64,000 bases of DNA from Aquipseudomonas ullengensis (GTDB lineage Bacteria; Pseudomonadota; Gammaproteobacteria; Pseudomonadales; Pseudomonadaceae). Positions within the stretch are counted from its first letter, which is position 1. The number at the start of each line of letters is the position of its first letter. Shown here one piece after another: positions 42,083 through 53,365 of the stretch. Below the pieces are notes generated by a model. That model saw only the letters and a list, made by a program, of their open reading frames with translations. It was not told where the DNA came from and searched no databases. The position numbers and the translations under genes are program-made. The stretch spans positions 434,001 through 498,000 of the forward strand of contig NZ_JACJUD010000003.1 in the NCBI RefSeq assembly GCF_014174475.1, in the 5' to 3' direction.

Positions 42083-42111
42083 GTAAGAGTGTAAGAATTT
42101 TCCTATAGTTC
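42083..42111 (-). promoter_or_regulatory. Candidate AlgU (sigma-22) promoter of the alginate operon
   Basis: On the minus strand GAACTA (42111-42106) and TCTTAC (42088-42083) are 17 bases apart, close to the AlgU consensus GAACTT-N16/17-TCTGA. The implied leader of about 345 bases agrees with the long algD leader known from P. aeruginosa. An AlgR motif abuts the -35 element. Confidence 0.6.
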
Positions 42112-42113
42112 CT

Positions 42114-42123
42114 ACCGTTCGTC
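42114..42123. promoter_or_regulatory. AlgR-binding motif ACCGTTCGTC
   Basis: ACCGTTCGTC is an exact match to the established AlgR recognition core. It lies directly upstream of the candidate -35 of algD and is in reverse orientation to the operon, like the promoter-proximal AlgR site I recall in P. aeruginosa. Confidence 0.75.
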
Positions 42124-42315
42124 CCGATTTTTGACGGAGTACAAATTTTCTACTACCGCAACTAATTGCACGGTGATAGCAAACTTGTAATTAATTGGAA
42201 GTTGATAAAGTTCAATAAAGTTTCAAGAGGGAAGTATGTTGCGCAGGAGGGAAGTTGCTGTTGCAACTTGGGCGCGCAGAGCAGAGCGCCAGCTGGCGCG
42301 GGGTTGGGGCGGCGC

Positions 42316-42377
42316 GTAGGGGTGGGTGAAACCCGTGTGCGAGGCGCAGAAAACCTCGCGGGTTGCACCCGCCCTAC
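42316..42377. repeat. Palindrome of the GTAGGGCGGGTG family
   Basis: Imperfect arms starting GTAGGGGTGGGTGAAACCCG and ending TGCACCCGCCCTAC, 16 bases beyond the yaaA stop. Related to the perfect copy at 24891-24950. Confidence 0.65.
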
Positions 42378-42393
42378 ATACTCAGGAGGGGAA

Positions 42394-43173
42394 TCAGTCC
42401 AGCGGCTGGTCGCGCAGAAATACCAGACTGTCCGGTTTCGATTGTTCGGCGCTGTAGCGGTAGCCGGCGTAGGCAAAGTCCTTCAGCCCGGCTGGGTCGG
42501 TCAGGCGTTCCTTGGTCACATAGCGCGCCATCAGGCCGCGGGCTTTCTTGGCGTAGAAGCTGATGATCTTGTACTGGCCGTTCTTCAGGTCCTTGAACTC
42601 GGTGTCGATGACCCGAGCCTTGAGGGCCTTGCGCTTGACCGCGCCGAAGTACTCGTTGGAGGCCAGGTTGAGCAGCACGTCGTCGCCTTGCTCGGCCAGC
42701 GCCTGGTTGAGCCAGCCGCTGATGCGCTCGCCCCAGAAGGCATAGAGGTCTTTGCCCTGCGGGTTGGCCAGCTTGGTGCCCATCTCCAGGCGGTAGGGCT
42801 GCATCAGGTCGAGCGGGCGCAGCACGCCGTACAGGCCGGAGAGCATGCGCAGGTGGTTCTGGGCGAAGTCGAAGTCGGCCTCGCTGAAGTCCTCGGCGTG
42901 CAGGCCGGTGTACACGTCACCCTTGAACGCGAGCAGGGCCTGCTTGGCGTTGGACGGGTTGAACGGCCGTTGCCAGCTGCCGTAGCGCGCCACGTTGAGG
43001 GCGGCCAGCTTGTCCGACAGGTGCATCAGCTCGCCAATCTGCTGCGGACTCAGCTCGCGCAATTGGGCGATCAGCACCTGGGCATCCTCGAGATGCTCGG
43101 GTTGGGTGAAGCGCCCGATTACCGGCGGCGTCTCATAGTCCAGGGTCTTGGCGGGGGAAATCACCATCAGCAT
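42394..43173 (-). CDS. yaaA: Peroxide stress protein YaaA (DUF328)
   Basis: YaaA limits free iron damage and binds DNA during peroxide stress in E. coli. The 259-aa protein starts [16 protein letters not shown], the DUF328 signature, and has [12 protein letters not shown] near residue 85, [20 protein letters not shown] near 115 and the late [12 protein letters not shown] segment. It is a single gene diverging from the dmeF-like exporter and ends toward the alginate promoter region. Confidence 0.94.
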   Translation of the reverse strand: MLMVISPAKTLDYETPPVIGRFTQPEHLEDAQVLIAQLRELSPQQIGELMHLSDKLAALNVARYGSWQRPFNPSNAKQALLAFKGDVYTGLHAEDFSEADFDFAQNHLRMLSGLYGVLRPLDLMQPYRLEMGTKLANPQGKDLYAFWGERISGWLNQALAEQGDDVLLNLASNEYFGAVKRKALKARVIDTEFKDLKNGQYKIISFYAKKARGLMARYVTKERLTDPAGLKDFAYAGYRYSAEQSKPDSLVFLRDQPLD

Positions 43174-43311
43174 GGGGTCGTCTCCAGAAAACGTGGCGCG
43201 ATTCTAGGCTGGATGGCCGTCCAGGCTCCAGCTATCAGGTTGATTGGCTTGACCCTCGCAGGTTGCGGGGCTGTAGTGTGGACGTGCCTGCCGCTGAGCC
43301 AAGGAGTCGCC

Positions 43312-44322
43312 ATGAGCCGTCACGATCATTCGCACTGGATGCACTCGCACGACTACCGGCCGCTGGAGAACAGCGCCGAACGCCAGGCCTGGCAGGTGGC
43401 AGCGCTGACGGGGGTGACCATGGTGGTGGAGATTGGCGCCGGCCACTGGTTCAACTCCATGGCACTGCTCGCCGATGGCTGGCACATGGCTTCGCACATG
43501 GTCGCCATTGGCCTGGCGGCGTTGGCCTACCTGCTGGCGCGCCGTTATGCGCAGGACCCCAGCTTCGCCTTCGGCACCTGGAAGATCGAGGTGCTCGCCG
43601 GCTTCGCCAGCGCGGTGCTGATGATGGTGGTCGTGGTGCTCATGGCATTCGAGTCGCTATGGCGGCTGTGGCAGCCGGCCAGCATCGCCTTCGACCAGGC
43701 GCTGTGGGTGGCGGCCATCGGCCTGGCGGTGAACCTGGCATCGGCCTGGCTACTGCGCGACACCCATGAACATGGCCACGCTCACGGCCACGGCGAGCAG
43801 GCCCATACCGATCACGATCACGCCAGCCACGCGCATGGGCACGCACCGGCGAGCGCAGGGCGCGACCTCAACCGCCATGCAGCCTTCCTGCATGTGCTGG
43901 CCGATGCCCTGACCTCGGTGGCGGCGATCCTGGCGCTGCTCGGCGGCAAATTGCTGGGCTGGAACTGGCTCGACCCGCTGATCGGCGTGGTCGGGGCGAT
44001 CATCATCGGCGTCTGGGCCAAGGGCCTGCTGCTGGACACCGGCAAGGTGCTGGTCGACCGGGAAATGGACGATCCGCTGGTGGCGCGGGTGCGTAGCAGC
44101 CTGCAGCAGGAGGCGGACACCGAAGTGGCCGATCTGCACCTGTGGCGGGTCGGCCGCGCGCAGTACGCCTGCATCGCCAGTCTGGTGACCCACGGCGACG
44201 CCTCGGCCGATCGCTACAAGGCACGGCTGGCGGGCTTTTCAGAGTTGGTGCATGTGACTGTGGAGGTGAATCGCTGCGGCGAGAAAGACCATCTCGCCGA
44301 GGGGCAGGACTTCCGACTTTAA
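43312..44322 (+). CDS. dmeF: Cation diffusion facilitator, DmeF-type Co/Ni exporter
   Basis: The 336-aa inner-membrane exporter is of the CDF family. It has the N-terminal histidine cluster MSRHDHSHWMHSHDYRP, six membrane helices, and the metal-site HxxxD pairs ADGWHMASHM near residue 60 and HVLADALTSV near 205. A histidine-rich loop (HEHGHAHGHGEQAHTDHDHASHAHGH) lies between helices IV and V. These match DmeF rather than ZitB/FieF, so cobalt/nickel export is the best guess. AAGGAG lies six bases before the ATG. Confidence 0.88.
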   Translation: MSRHDHSHWMHSHDYRPLENSAERQAWQVAALTGVTMVVEIGAGHWFNSMALLADGWHMASHMVAIGLAALAYLLARRYAQDPSFAFGTWKIEVLAGFASAVLMMVVVVLMAFESLWRLWQPASIAFDQALWVAAIGLAVNLASAWLLRDTHEHGHAHGHGEQAHTDHDHASHAHGHAPASAGRDLNRHAAFLHVLADALTSVAAILALLGGKLLGWNWLDPLIGVVGAIIIGVWAKGLLLDTGKVLVDREMDDPLVARVRSSLQQEADTEVADLHLWRVGRAQYACIASLVTHGDASADRYKARLAGFSELVHVTVEVNRCGEKDHLAEGQDFRL

Positions 44323-44581
44323 CGGCGCTCACCCAGCTCGCCAAGCGTTATTCGTCGAGCCGATAAAAAAGCCTGAAAGCGATGAAAAAGTTCTTTTTTC
44401 TGTAATCCACATTGGAGTATTAACACTACAAGACCGCCGAACCCTGCAGCACAGGTGGCGGCCATCGGCCATCACTTTTGCTAGCACTTTCCCGACTTCG
44501 GCCGGGAGATCGGCGGCCCTTCCGCGACGGAGCGCTGTACTGAGTCTCCGTCGTACTGGCCTCTCGATAAGGTGACCGAGT
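44323..44581 (+). other. 259-base gap upstream of the PIN-PhoH gene
   Basis: No gene is seen. The right half is GC-rich with several possible stems, for example CGACGGAG (about 44533) with CTCCGTCG (about 44553), and CCCGACTTCGGCCGGG. This would form a structured mRNA leader if transcription starts near the AT-rich block at 44380-44430. Confidence 0.35.
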
Positions 44582-45973
44582 ATGGATGATCACGGACGCA
44601 ACCGTTCTACCCAGCCCACCCTCTACGTCCTCGACACCAACGTCCTGATCCACGATCCCAACGCGCTGCTGAACTTCGAAGAACACCACGTTGCCATCCC
44701 GATGACGGTGCTGGAGGAGCTGGACAACCTGAAGACGGGCAAGCACACGGTCGCCGCCGAGTGCCGCCAGGCCATCCGTTTGATCGACAAGGTGCTGGGT
44801 GAGGCCCTGCCGGACGAAGTCGAGAAGGGCGTACCGATCCAGCGCGGCAAGAGTGGCCCGCAAGGCTTCCTGTCGATCCTCATGAGCAAGCGCGCGGAGC
44901 CGATCACTTGGCTGCCGGAGCACCTCAACGACAACAAGATCATCAACCAGCTGGTGGAGCTGCAGAGTCGCCGCAGTGGTTCGCCTGTGGTCCTGGTGAC
45001 CAAAGACATCAACATGCGCCTGAAGGCGCGCGCCTGTGGCATCGAGTCCGAGGACTACCACACCGACCAGCTGGTAGACGATGTCAACCTGCTGTCACGC
45101 GGCTACCACAACATGACGGGCTCGTTCTGGGACCGCGTGAGCAAGGTCGAGACCCGTCAGGGCCACGGCCGTACCTGGCACCAGGTGCAGCTCATCGACA
45201 ACCTGCCGGCCGTGCACATCAACGAGTTCATCATCGACGAGCAGGGTTTCGTCGGCTGGGTCAAAGGCATCGAAGGCAGCACCCTGAGCATCCTCGACCT
45301 GCACCAGGAGCCGCTGTTGCACCAGGAGGCCTGGGGCCTCAAACCGCGTGACGTGTACCAGTCGCTGGCGCTGTTTGCCTTGCTCGATCCGGATATCCAC
45401 CTGGTCAACCTGTCTGGCGCGGCCGGCTCGGGCAAGACGATCCTGGCGCTGGCTGCGGCCATCGAACAGACCATGGTCAGCAAGCGCTACCGGCGCATCA
45501 TCGCCACCCGCAGCGTGCAGGGGCTGGACGAGGACATCGGCTTCCTGCCGGGTACCGAGGCCGAGAAAATGGAGCCCTGGCTGGGGGCCATCACCGACAA
45601 CCTGGAGGCGTTGCATTCGGATGATGAAAGCACCCACGGCAGCGTCGACTACATCCTGCAAAAGGTCCCGCTGCAGTTCAAATCACTCAACTACATCCGT
45701 GGGCGCAGCTTCCAGCACAGCCTGATCCTGATTGACGAGTGCCAGAACCTCACCCCGCACCAGATGAAGACCATCATCACTCGTGCCGGTACCGGCTCCA
45801 AGGTGATCTGCCTGGGCAACCTGGCGCAGATCGATACCCCCTACCTGTCCGCGACCAGCTCCGGGCTGACCTACCTCACGGAACGCTTCAAAAACTTCGA
45901 GCACGGTGTGCACATCACCCTGCAAGGGGTGCCGCGCTCGCTGCTGGCCGAGTACGCCGAAACCCACATGTAA
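44582..45973 (+). CDS. PIN-PhoH family ATPase/ribonuclease
   Basis: The 463-aa cytoplasmic protein fuses an N-terminal PIN nuclease-like domain (LYVLDTNVLIHDPNAL with the first acidic residue near 19, and VLVTKDINMRLKA near 140) to a C-terminal PhoH ATPase. The Walker A motif is LSGAAGSGKTILALAA near residue 280 and Walker B is LILIDECQN near 382. Such PhoH2 proteins unwind and cleave RNA in other bacteria; here the role is inferred. It is a single transcription unit with a hairpin after it. Confidence 0.92.
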   Translation: MDDHGRNRSTQPTLYVLDTNVLIHDPNALLNFEEHHVAIPMTVLEELDNLKTGKHTVAAECRQAIRLIDKVLGEALPDEVEKGVPIQRGKSGPQGFLSILMSKRAEPITWLPEHLNDNKIINQLVELQSRRSGSPVVLVTKDINMRLKARACGIESEDYHTDQLVDDVNLLSRGYHNMTGSFWDRVSKVETRQGHGRTWHQVQLIDNLPAVHINEFIIDEQGFVGWVKGIEGSTLSILDLHQEPLLHQEAWGLKPRDVYQSLALFALLDPDIHLVNLSGAAGSGKTILALAAAIEQTMVSKRYRRIIATRSVQGLDEDIGFLPGTEAEKMEPWLGAITDNLEALHSDDESTHGSVDYILQKVPLQFKSLNYIRGRSFQHSLILIDECQNLTPHQMKTIITRAGTGSKVICLGNLAQIDTPYLSATSSGLTYLTERFKNFEHGVHITLQGVPRSLLAEYAETHM

Positions 45974-45986
45974 CCCACAACCGTCA

Positions 45987-46012
45987 CGCGCTCTCCCGTC
46001 GGGGAGGGCGCG
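45987..46012 (+). terminator. GC-rich hairpin after the PhoH gene
   Basis: CGCGCtCTCCC pairs with GGGAGgGCGCG around a short loop, 14 bases after the stop; no T tract follows. Confidence 0.4.
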
Positions 46013-46084
46013 CCGGCGGGGTAAAAGCAGCGCGCTCCGCATGTCCGCAGCGTTACAATGCGGCATCCCCTCTGGAGCAAGCTC

Positions 46085-46591
46085 GTGCTGACCCATCTCG
46101 ATTCCCAAGGCCGCGCCAACATGGTCGATGTCACCGACAAGGCCGTGACATCCCGTGAAGCCGTGGCCGAAGCCCTGGTGCGCATGCTGCCGCAGACCCT
46201 GCAGATGATCGTCGCCGGTGGCCATCCCAAGGGCGACGTGTTCGCCGTGGCGCGCATCGCCGGCATCCAGGCGGCGAAGAAGACCTCCGACCTGATTCCG
46301 CTGTGCCATCCGCTGATGCTCACCAGCGTCAAGCTGGAGCTGGCGGCGGAGGGCGACGACGCGGTGCGCATCCAGGCGCGCTGCAAGCTGGCCGGGCAGA
46401 CCGGGGTGGAGATGGAGGCGCTGACCGCGGCCAGCGTCGCCGCCCTGACCCTGTATGACATGTGCAAGGCGGTGGACCGCGGCATGGTCATCGAATCCAT
46501 TCGCCTGCTGGAGAAATCCGGCGGCAAGAGCGGCACCTTCAAGGCTGAAGGTGGCGCATCGGCAACCAACCAGGCAGGGAGCCAGGCATGA
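46085..46591 (+). CDS. moaC: Cyclic pyranopterin monophosphate synthase MoaC
   Basis: MoaC, with MoaA (not here), makes cyclic pyranopterin monophosphate, the first molybdenum cofactor intermediate. The 168-aa protein has [17 protein letters not shown] at the N terminus and the core [15 protein letters not shown] plus [28 protein letters not shown]. The GTG at 46085 gives the conserved LTHLDSQG start; GGAG lies about ten bases upstream. A TACAAT hexamer at 46054-46059 may be the -10 element. It overlaps moaD by four bases. Confidence 0.95.
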   Translation: MLTHLDSQGRANMVDVTDKAVTSREAVAEALVRMLPQTLQMIVAGGHPKGDVFAVARIAGIQAAKKTSDLIPLCHPLMLTSVKLELAAEGDDAVRIQARCKLAGQTGVEMEALTAASVAALTLYDMCKAVDRGMVIESIRLLEKSGGKSGTFKAEGGASATNQAGSQA

Positions 46592-46833
46592 TCCGCGTAC
46601 AGTATTTCGCCCGTTACCGAGAGGTGCTGGGCATCGATGGCGAGCAGTTGCAGCAGGCCGCCCTGGGCAGCCTGGAGCAGCTGCGTGAACACCTGCTGGG
46701 CCGTGGCGGCGTGTGGCAGGTACTCGCCGAACAGAACCTGATGTGCGCCCGCAACCAGGAACTGTGCAGCCTGGACACCGAGCTGGCCGATGGCGACGAA
46801 GTAGCCTTCTTCCCCACGGTCACCGGAGGCTAG
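46588..46833 (+). CDS. moaD: Molybdopterin synthase small subunit MoaD
   Basis: MoaD is the ubiquitin-fold sulfur carrier of molybdopterin synthase. The 81-aa protein starts [14 protein letters not shown] and ends with the obligatory Gly-Gly (FFPTVTGG) that is thiocarboxylated. ATG overlaps the moaC stop (ATGA) and moaE starts one base after its stop. Confidence 0.95.
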   Translation: MIRVQYFARYREVLGIDGEQLQQAALGSLEQLREHLLGRGGVWQVLAEQNLMCARNQELCSLDTELADGDEVAFFPTVTGG

Positions 46834-46834
46834 G

Positions 46835-47290
46835 GTGAGCGTCCGGGTGCAGGTAGAGGCCTTTGATCCGGGCGTAGAGCTCAACGCCCTGCATGCCGCC
46901 AACCTGGGCATCGGCGCGGTGGCTACTTTCGTTGGCTACGTGCGCGACTGCAATGACGGCCAGGCCGTGCGCGGGATGTTCCTCGAACATTATCCGGGCA
47001 TGACCGAGAAGGCGCTGCAGCAGATTGCGGCCGAGGCCCAGCAGCGCTGGCCGCTGTTGCGGGTGGAAATCCTCCATCGCGTCGGCCGGCTCGAACCGGG
47101 GGAGCCGATCGTCTTCGTCGGCACCGCCAGCAGCCACCGCCAGGCGGCCTTCGACGCCTGCAACTTCATCATGGATTACCTGAAAACCCGCGCGCCGTTC
47201 TGGAAGAAGGAAGATACGGCCGAGGGTGCGCGCTGGGTCGAGGGGCGCTGCAGCGACAGCCAGGCCGCGGCGCGCTGGTCCAAGTCCTGA
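46835..47290 (+). CDS. moaE: Molybdopterin synthase large subunit MoaE
   Basis: MoaE dimers with MoaD insert two sulfurs into cyclic pyranopterin to make molybdopterin. The 151-aa protein has AVATFVGYVRDCNDG near residue 35, LEHYPGMTEKALQQI, the catalytic-loop HRVGRLEPGE and the substrate-site PFWKKED near residue 122. It uses a GTG start. A hairpin follows the gene. Confidence 0.95.
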   Translation: MSVRVQVEAFDPGVELNALHAANLGIGAVATFVGYVRDCNDGQAVRGMFLEHYPGMTEKALQQIAAEAQQRWPLLRVEILHRVGRLEPGEPIVFVGTASSHRQAAFDACNFIMDYLKTRAPFWKKEDTAEGARWVEGRCSDSQAAARWSKS

Positions 47291-47294
47291 GCCT

Positions 47295-47317
47295 GCTGGC
47301 AACCGCCCGCTGCCAGC
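47295..47317 (+). terminator. Hairpin after moaE
   Basis: GCTGGCA (47295-47301) pairs with TGCCAGC (47311-47317), followed by GTTCTGT; a weak terminator candidate four bases behind the moaE stop. Confidence 0.45.
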
Positions 47318-47399
47318 GTTCTGTACCTCCCAAACAAGCACTTTCGAGTCGTTCGGCTGGCGCCGATTAACGGCGGTTTTCGGCTGTTGACGGCATGTA

Positions 47400-47426
47400 C
47401 ATAAAAGTCCGGTATGGATTTATAAG
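47400..47426. promoter_or_regulatory. Operator-like dyad before the binding-protein gene
   Basis: The pattern CATA-N3-GTCCG-N3-TGGAT-N3-TAAG has the same spacing as the dyad before dauB (51258-51284). It is 165 bases upstream of the ATG. DauR is the likely partner by inference only. The remaining bases of this ~300-base gap show nothing else recognisable. Confidence 0.5.
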
Positions 47427-47591
47427 TACAAATTAGCGACCGACAAACATGCCTCAACGCCAGCTATACCCAGCGCCATCTCTGCACCGGCACGCCTCGG
47501 CTGCACCTTCTTCTGCCCTGCAACGCATTGCCAACGCCCACCTGCCTGCCGGTTTGCGGCGGGTACCCACCTGTACTGCGGGAGTCACACT

Positions 47592-48368
47592 ATGAAGAAA
47601 CTCGTCCTGATGGGCGGTCTTGCCCTGAGCCTGCTGGCTTCCAGCCTGTTCGCTGCCGACAAACCCTTGCGCCTGGGCATCGAGGCGGCGTATCCACCCT
47701 TCGCCTTCAAGCAGGCCGATGGCGCCCTGGCCGGCTTCGATGTGGAGATCGGCGCGGCCCTGTGTGCCGAGATGAAGGTCGAATGCCAGTGGGTGGAGCA
47801 GGAGTTCGACGGCCTGATTCCGTCGCTGAAGGTGAAGAAGGTCGATGCGGTCCTGTCGTCCATGACCATCACCGAAGACCGCCGCAAGTCGGTGGATTTC
47901 ACCGGCAAGTACTACTACAGCCCTGCCCGCCTGGCGATGAAGGCGGGTAGTGAAGTCAGCGCCGATTTCTCCAGCCTCAAGGGCAAGCGCATCGCCGTGC
48001 AGCGCTCGACCACCACCGACCGTTTCGCCACCGAAGTGCTGGGGCCAAAGGGCATCGAGGTAGTGCGCTACAGCTCGCAGAACGAAATCTACCTGGACCT
48101 GGTGTCCGGGCGCGTCGATGGCACCCTGGCCGATGCCATTCCATTGGATGAAGGCTTCCTCAAGACCGAGCAAGGCAAAGGCTTCGCCTTCGTCGGCCCG
48201 GACTTCAACGACCCGCATTACTTTGGTGAAGGCGCTGGTATCGCCGTGCGCAAGGGCGACAAGGCCCTGCTCGACAAGCTCAATGCGGCGATCCTGGCGA
48301 TCCGCGCAAATGGCGAATACCAGAAGATCCAGAGCAAGTACTTCAGCTTCGACATCTACGGCGACTGA
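47592..48368 (+). CDS. Arginine/lysine/ornithine-type ABC transporter binding protein
   Basis: The 258-aa periplasmic protein has a signal peptide ([19 protein letters not shown]) and a family 3 solute-binding fold. Ligand-site segments [41 protein letters not shown] and [19 protein letters not shown] are typical of basic amino-acid receptors such as ArgT and AotJ. No permease or ATPase genes are adjacent, so it must share another transporter. Its location beside dauRAB and the shared dyad suggest arginine as the ligand. Confidence 0.88.
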   Translation: MKKLVLMGGLALSLLASSLFAADKPLRLGIEAAYPPFAFKQADGALAGFDVEIGAALCAEMKVECQWVEQEFDGLIPSLKVKKVDAVLSSMTITEDRRKSVDFTGKYYYSPARLAMKAGSEVSADFSSLKGKRIAVQRSTTTDRFATEVLGPKGIEVVRYSSQNEIYLDLVSGRVDGTLADAIPLDEGFLKTEQGKGFAFVGPDFNDPHYFGEGAGIAVRKGDKALLDKLNAAILAIRANGEYQKIQSKYFSFDIYGD

Positions 48369-48382
48369 GTCCTGTGCCCAGC

Positions 48383-48410
48383 AAAAAGCCGCGCAATGCG
48401 CGGCTTTTTT
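48383..48410 (+). terminator. Intrinsic terminator
   Basis: AAAAAGCCGCGC and GCGCGGCTTTTTT form a stem with an AAT loop and a T run, 15 bases after the binding-protein stop. It could work in both directions and also serve dauR. Confidence 0.92.
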
Positions 48411-48462
48411 GTGGCTGGTGCAGGTTGCGCCTGACGCCAGCCGGGTGGCTCTGCGTCGGCCC

Positions 48463-49086
48463 TCAGGCTTTGATTTCCTTGAGGTGCTTGTACACCGTGG
48501 CGCGGCCCATATTGAGCACGTTGGCCACGTAGTTGGCCGCACTCTTGCCCTTGAATGCGCCCTCGGTGTGCAGGGCTTCGACCAGCTCGCGCTTGTGCTC
48601 GCGGGTCAGCAGGTTGAGGCCGAGTTGGCGCTGGCGCAGCCAGCTGTGCAGGAAGGTGTTGATGCGCTCCTGCCAGTCATCGCGAAACAGCGCATCCGGC
48701 TGCGGGATCAATTTGCTGGCCGAGAGAAACAGGTCCAGCGCCTGCTTGGCGCTCTCGAACATCGAGATGTTCAGGTTCAGGCACAGCACCGCGATGGGCG
48801 TGCCCTTGGCGTTGCGCAGCACGGTGCTGACCGAGCGGATCTTCTGTCCGTCCCAGTTGAGTTTCTCGTAGGGGCCGATGTTGCGCTCATCCACCTCGCC
48901 GCTGAGCATGTCTTCCAGCGCGGCATCGTCGCCGACCGCACGCTTGGACAGGTTGTTGGCGATATGGTCGATCTTCTGCGTGCGCACGTCGTGCAGCACC
49001 ACCTCGGCATGCGGGAAGAACAAGGTGGCGATCGCATCGGCGATGGCGCGGAAGTTGTCCAGGTCGGCGGCGGGTGTCGGCTTCAT
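48463..49086 (-). CDS. dauR: YheO-type transcriptional regulator DauR
   Basis: The 207-aa protein has an N-terminal YheO PAS-like sensor (FRAIADAIATLFFPHAEVVLHDVRTQKIDHIANNLSKRAVGDDAALED) and a C-terminal HTH_22 (ALHTEGAFKGKSAANYVANVLNMGRATVYKHLKEIK). This architecture and its place after dauA match DauR, the D-arginine responsive repressor of dauBAR in P. aeruginosa. A 59-base gap separates it from dauA. Confidence 0.88.
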   Translation of the reverse strand: MKPTPAADLDNFRAIADAIATLFFPHAEVVLHDVRTQKIDHIANNLSKRAVGDDAALEDMLSGEVDERNIGPYEKLNWDGQKIRSVSTVLRNAKGTPIAVLCLNLNISMFESAKQALDLFLSASKLIPQPDALFRDDWQERINTFLHSWLRQRQLGLNLLTREHKRELVEALHTEGAFKGKSAANYVANVLNMGRATVYKHLKEIKA

Positions 49087-49145
49087 GCGCGAGGGCTCCA
49101 GGCTACTGCGCCCCGTGGGATGGGGCGCAGCGAGTGTGCCGCAAC

Positions 49146-51229
<2,084 letters not shown>

Positions 51230-51257
51230 GAGGGAAGCTCCGCGGGTCTGGAATAAA

Positions 51258-51284
51258 CTTATTTGTCCATTTTGGACTTTTAAG
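51258..51284. promoter_or_regulatory. Operator-like dyad before dauB
   Basis: A symmetric site CTTA-N3-GTCCA-N3-TGGAC-N3-TAAG, every specified arm base pairing, lies 29 bases upstream of the dauB ATG. Position suits a repressor site; DauR binding is inferred. Confidence 0.6.
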
Positions 51285-51395
51285 TATTTTCCGGCAAGGC
51301 CGTTGGTCTGCGGATGACGCCTTGCTGAATGCTTGCGTCGCAGGTGCGCCTGTAGTCCGGGCGGAGCGATTCGCTCGATCCGCCCGGCGTTGGGC

Positions 51396-52595
51396 TCAGA
51401 TCGTGCCGGCGGCTTTCAGCGCAGCAATCTGCTCGGCGCTGTAGCCCAGCGTGCCGAGCACCTGGGCGTTGTGCTCGCCCAAGGTTGGCCCGGTCCATTC
51501 CACGCTACCGGGTGTCTCGCTCAACTTGGGCACGATGCCGGGCATCTTGAACGGCTTGCCGTCCGGCAGCTTGGCCGAGAGGAACATCTCGCGGGCGAGG
51601 AATTGTGGGTCCTTGAACATGTCTTCGGCCGAGTAGATGCGGCTGGCCGGCACCTCGGCGCGCACCAGGGCGGCTTCCACGTCGCTCAGCGGTAGGCTGG
51701 CGGCCCAGCGGTCGATCACCCCGTACAGCTCGTCGCGCCGTGCGTCACGGCCGGCGTTGTCGGCCAGGTCTGGCGCCTCGGCCAGGTCGTCGCGGCCGAT
51801 GGCGCGCATGAACCGCTGGAAGATCGCATCACCGTTGGCGCCGATCTGGATGTGCTTGCCGTCGGCGCAGGTGTGGATGGAGGAGGGCGTGATGCCGGGC
51901 ATGATGTTGCCGGTGCGCTCGCGGATGAAGCCGAACACGTCGAACTCCGGGACCATGCTTTCCATCATCGCGAAGATCGCCTCGTACAGCGCCACGTCCA
52001 CTACCTGGCCGGCGCCGCCGTTGACCTCACGGTGCCGCAGCGCCATCAGCGCACCGATCACCCCCCACAGCGCGGCGATGGAGTCACCGATGGAGATGCC
52101 GGTGCGCACCGGCGGGCGATCCTCGAAACCGGTGATGTAGCGCAGCCCGCCCATCGACTCGCCCACCGCGCCGAAGCCCGGCTGGTCCTGCATCGGCCCG
52201 GTCTGGCCGAAACCGGACAGGCGCACCATCACCAGCTTGGGGTTCAGCGCGTGCAGCACGTCCCAGCCCAGGCCGAGCTTTTCCAGTACGCCGGGGCGGA
52301 AGTTCTCGATCAGGATGTCGGCTTCGCTCAGCAGCTTCTTCAGCACCTCGCGCCCAGCCTCGTGCTTGAGGTTGAGGGTGATCGACTGCTTGTTGCGCGC
52401 CTGCACGAACCACCACAGCGAGGTGCCCTCGTACAGCTTGCGCCACTTGCGTAGCGGGTCGCCGCCATCGGGCGACTCGACCTTGACCACCTCGGCACCG
52501 AATTCGGCGCAGATACGCGAGGCGAACGGCCCGGCGATCAGGGTGCCGAGCTCGACCACTTTCAGGCCGGCGAGGGGTTTGCTGGGCAGGTTCAT
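51396..52595 (-). CDS. CaiB/BaiF-family CoA transferase
   Basis: The 399-aa cytosolic family III CoA transferase begins LAGLKVVELGTLIAGPFASRICAEFGAEVVKVESPDGGDPLRKW. The catalytic Asp lies in NFRPGVLEKLGLGWDVLHALNPKL-type context downstream (GISIGDSIAALWGVIGALMALRHRE), and the C-terminal half has SRIYSAEDMFKDPQFLAREMF. The acids it activates cannot be told from context. I start at ATG 52595; an ATG four codons upstream is an alternative. The 166-base stretch before dauB holds no other feature. Confidence 0.88.
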   Translation of the reverse strand: MNLPSKPLAGLKVVELGTLIAGPFASRICAEFGAEVVKVESPDGGDPLRKWRKLYEGTSLWWFVQARNKQSITLNLKHEAGREVLKKLLSEADILIENFRPGVLEKLGLGWDVLHALNPKLVMVRLSGFGQTGPMQDQPGFGAVGESMGGLRYITGFEDRPPVRTGISIGDSIAALWGVIGALMALRHREVNGGAGQVVDVALYEAIFAMMESMVPEFDVFGFIRERTGNIMPGITPSSIHTCADGKHIQIGANGDAIFQRFMRAIGRDDLAEAPDLADNAGRDARRDELYGVIDRWAASLPLSDVEAALVRAEVPASRIYSAEDMFKDPQFLAREMFLSAKLPDGKPFKMPGIVPKLSETPGSVEWTGPTLGEHNAQVLGTLGYSAEQIAALKAAGTI

Positions 52596-52693
52596 GCGGG
52601 TGTCCATCCATCTGGCAGTGGTCGCGACTCTAACCCGCATGGGCGGCATCGGGTAGACTTGCGACCTTTCCCCGCCAGCCAAGAAGCCCGCCC

Positions 52694-53233
52694 ATGGCCC
52701 TGCAAGCCACGCCCTACAAAATCGACCTGAACCTCACCGACATTGACCGCAATGTCTACGAGAGCCTGCGTTTCACCGTGGCCAAGCACCCCTCGGAAAC
52801 CGAGGAACGCCTGTGCGTGCGGCTGATCGCCTATGCGCTGTGGTATCACGAGCAGCTGGCCTTTGGTCGCGGCCTGTCGGATATCGACGAGCCGGCGCTG
52901 TGGGAGAAGAGCCTCGATGACCGCGTGCTGCACTGGATCGAAGTCGGTCAGCCGGATGCCGAGCGCATCACCTGGTGCTCGCGGCGTACCGAGAAATTCA
53001 GCCTGGTGACCTACGGCAGCCTGCGCGTGTGGCAGACCAAGGTGCTCGACAGCGTGCGCAGCCTGAAGAACATCAATGTGGTCGGCGTGCAGCAGGAAGC
53101 CCTGGAAAACCTCGCCCGCGACCTGCCGCGTTCGGTGAGCTGGAGCGTGATGATCAGCGACGGCGAGCTGTTCGTTACCGACGAGCGTGGCCAGCACGAG
53201 ATTCCCCTGGAGTGGCTGGCCGGCGAGCGCTGA
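52694..53233 (+). CDS. yaeQ: YaeQ family protein
   Basis: The 179-aa protein matches YaeQ, a compact PD-(D/E)xK nuclease-fold family of unclear role. Motifs include ALQATPYKIDLNLTDIDRNVYESLRFTVAKHPSETEERLCVRLIAYALW, GLSDIDEPALWEKSLDDRVLHWIEVGQP and RRTEKFSLVTYGS. The full length agrees with the family. No neighbour suggests a partner. Confidence 0.92.
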   Translation: MALQATPYKIDLNLTDIDRNVYESLRFTVAKHPSETEERLCVRLIAYALWYHEQLAFGRGLSDIDEPALWEKSLDDRVLHWIEVGQPDAERITWCSRRTEKFSLVTYGSLRVWQTKVLDSVRSLKNINVVGVQQEALENLARDLPRSVSWSVMISDGELFVTDERGQHEIPLEWLAGER

Positions 53234-53365
53234 TCAGCATCGGTCGCCATTGCTGATGGTCGAGTACTGGCGAGCGGATTGGCGCCGTTATCAGCGACTC
53301 TGATGAAGATTGACCCGCTCTGGCAGCCTGCCCAGGCTGCTGGTTTTCAGCAGACGGAGAGCAGC

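Noticed and set aside
42166..43311. Coding extension upstream of the dmeF ATG
   Set aside because: The open frame runs antisense to yaaA; AAGGAG before ATG 43312 and the His-rich N terminus mark the true start.
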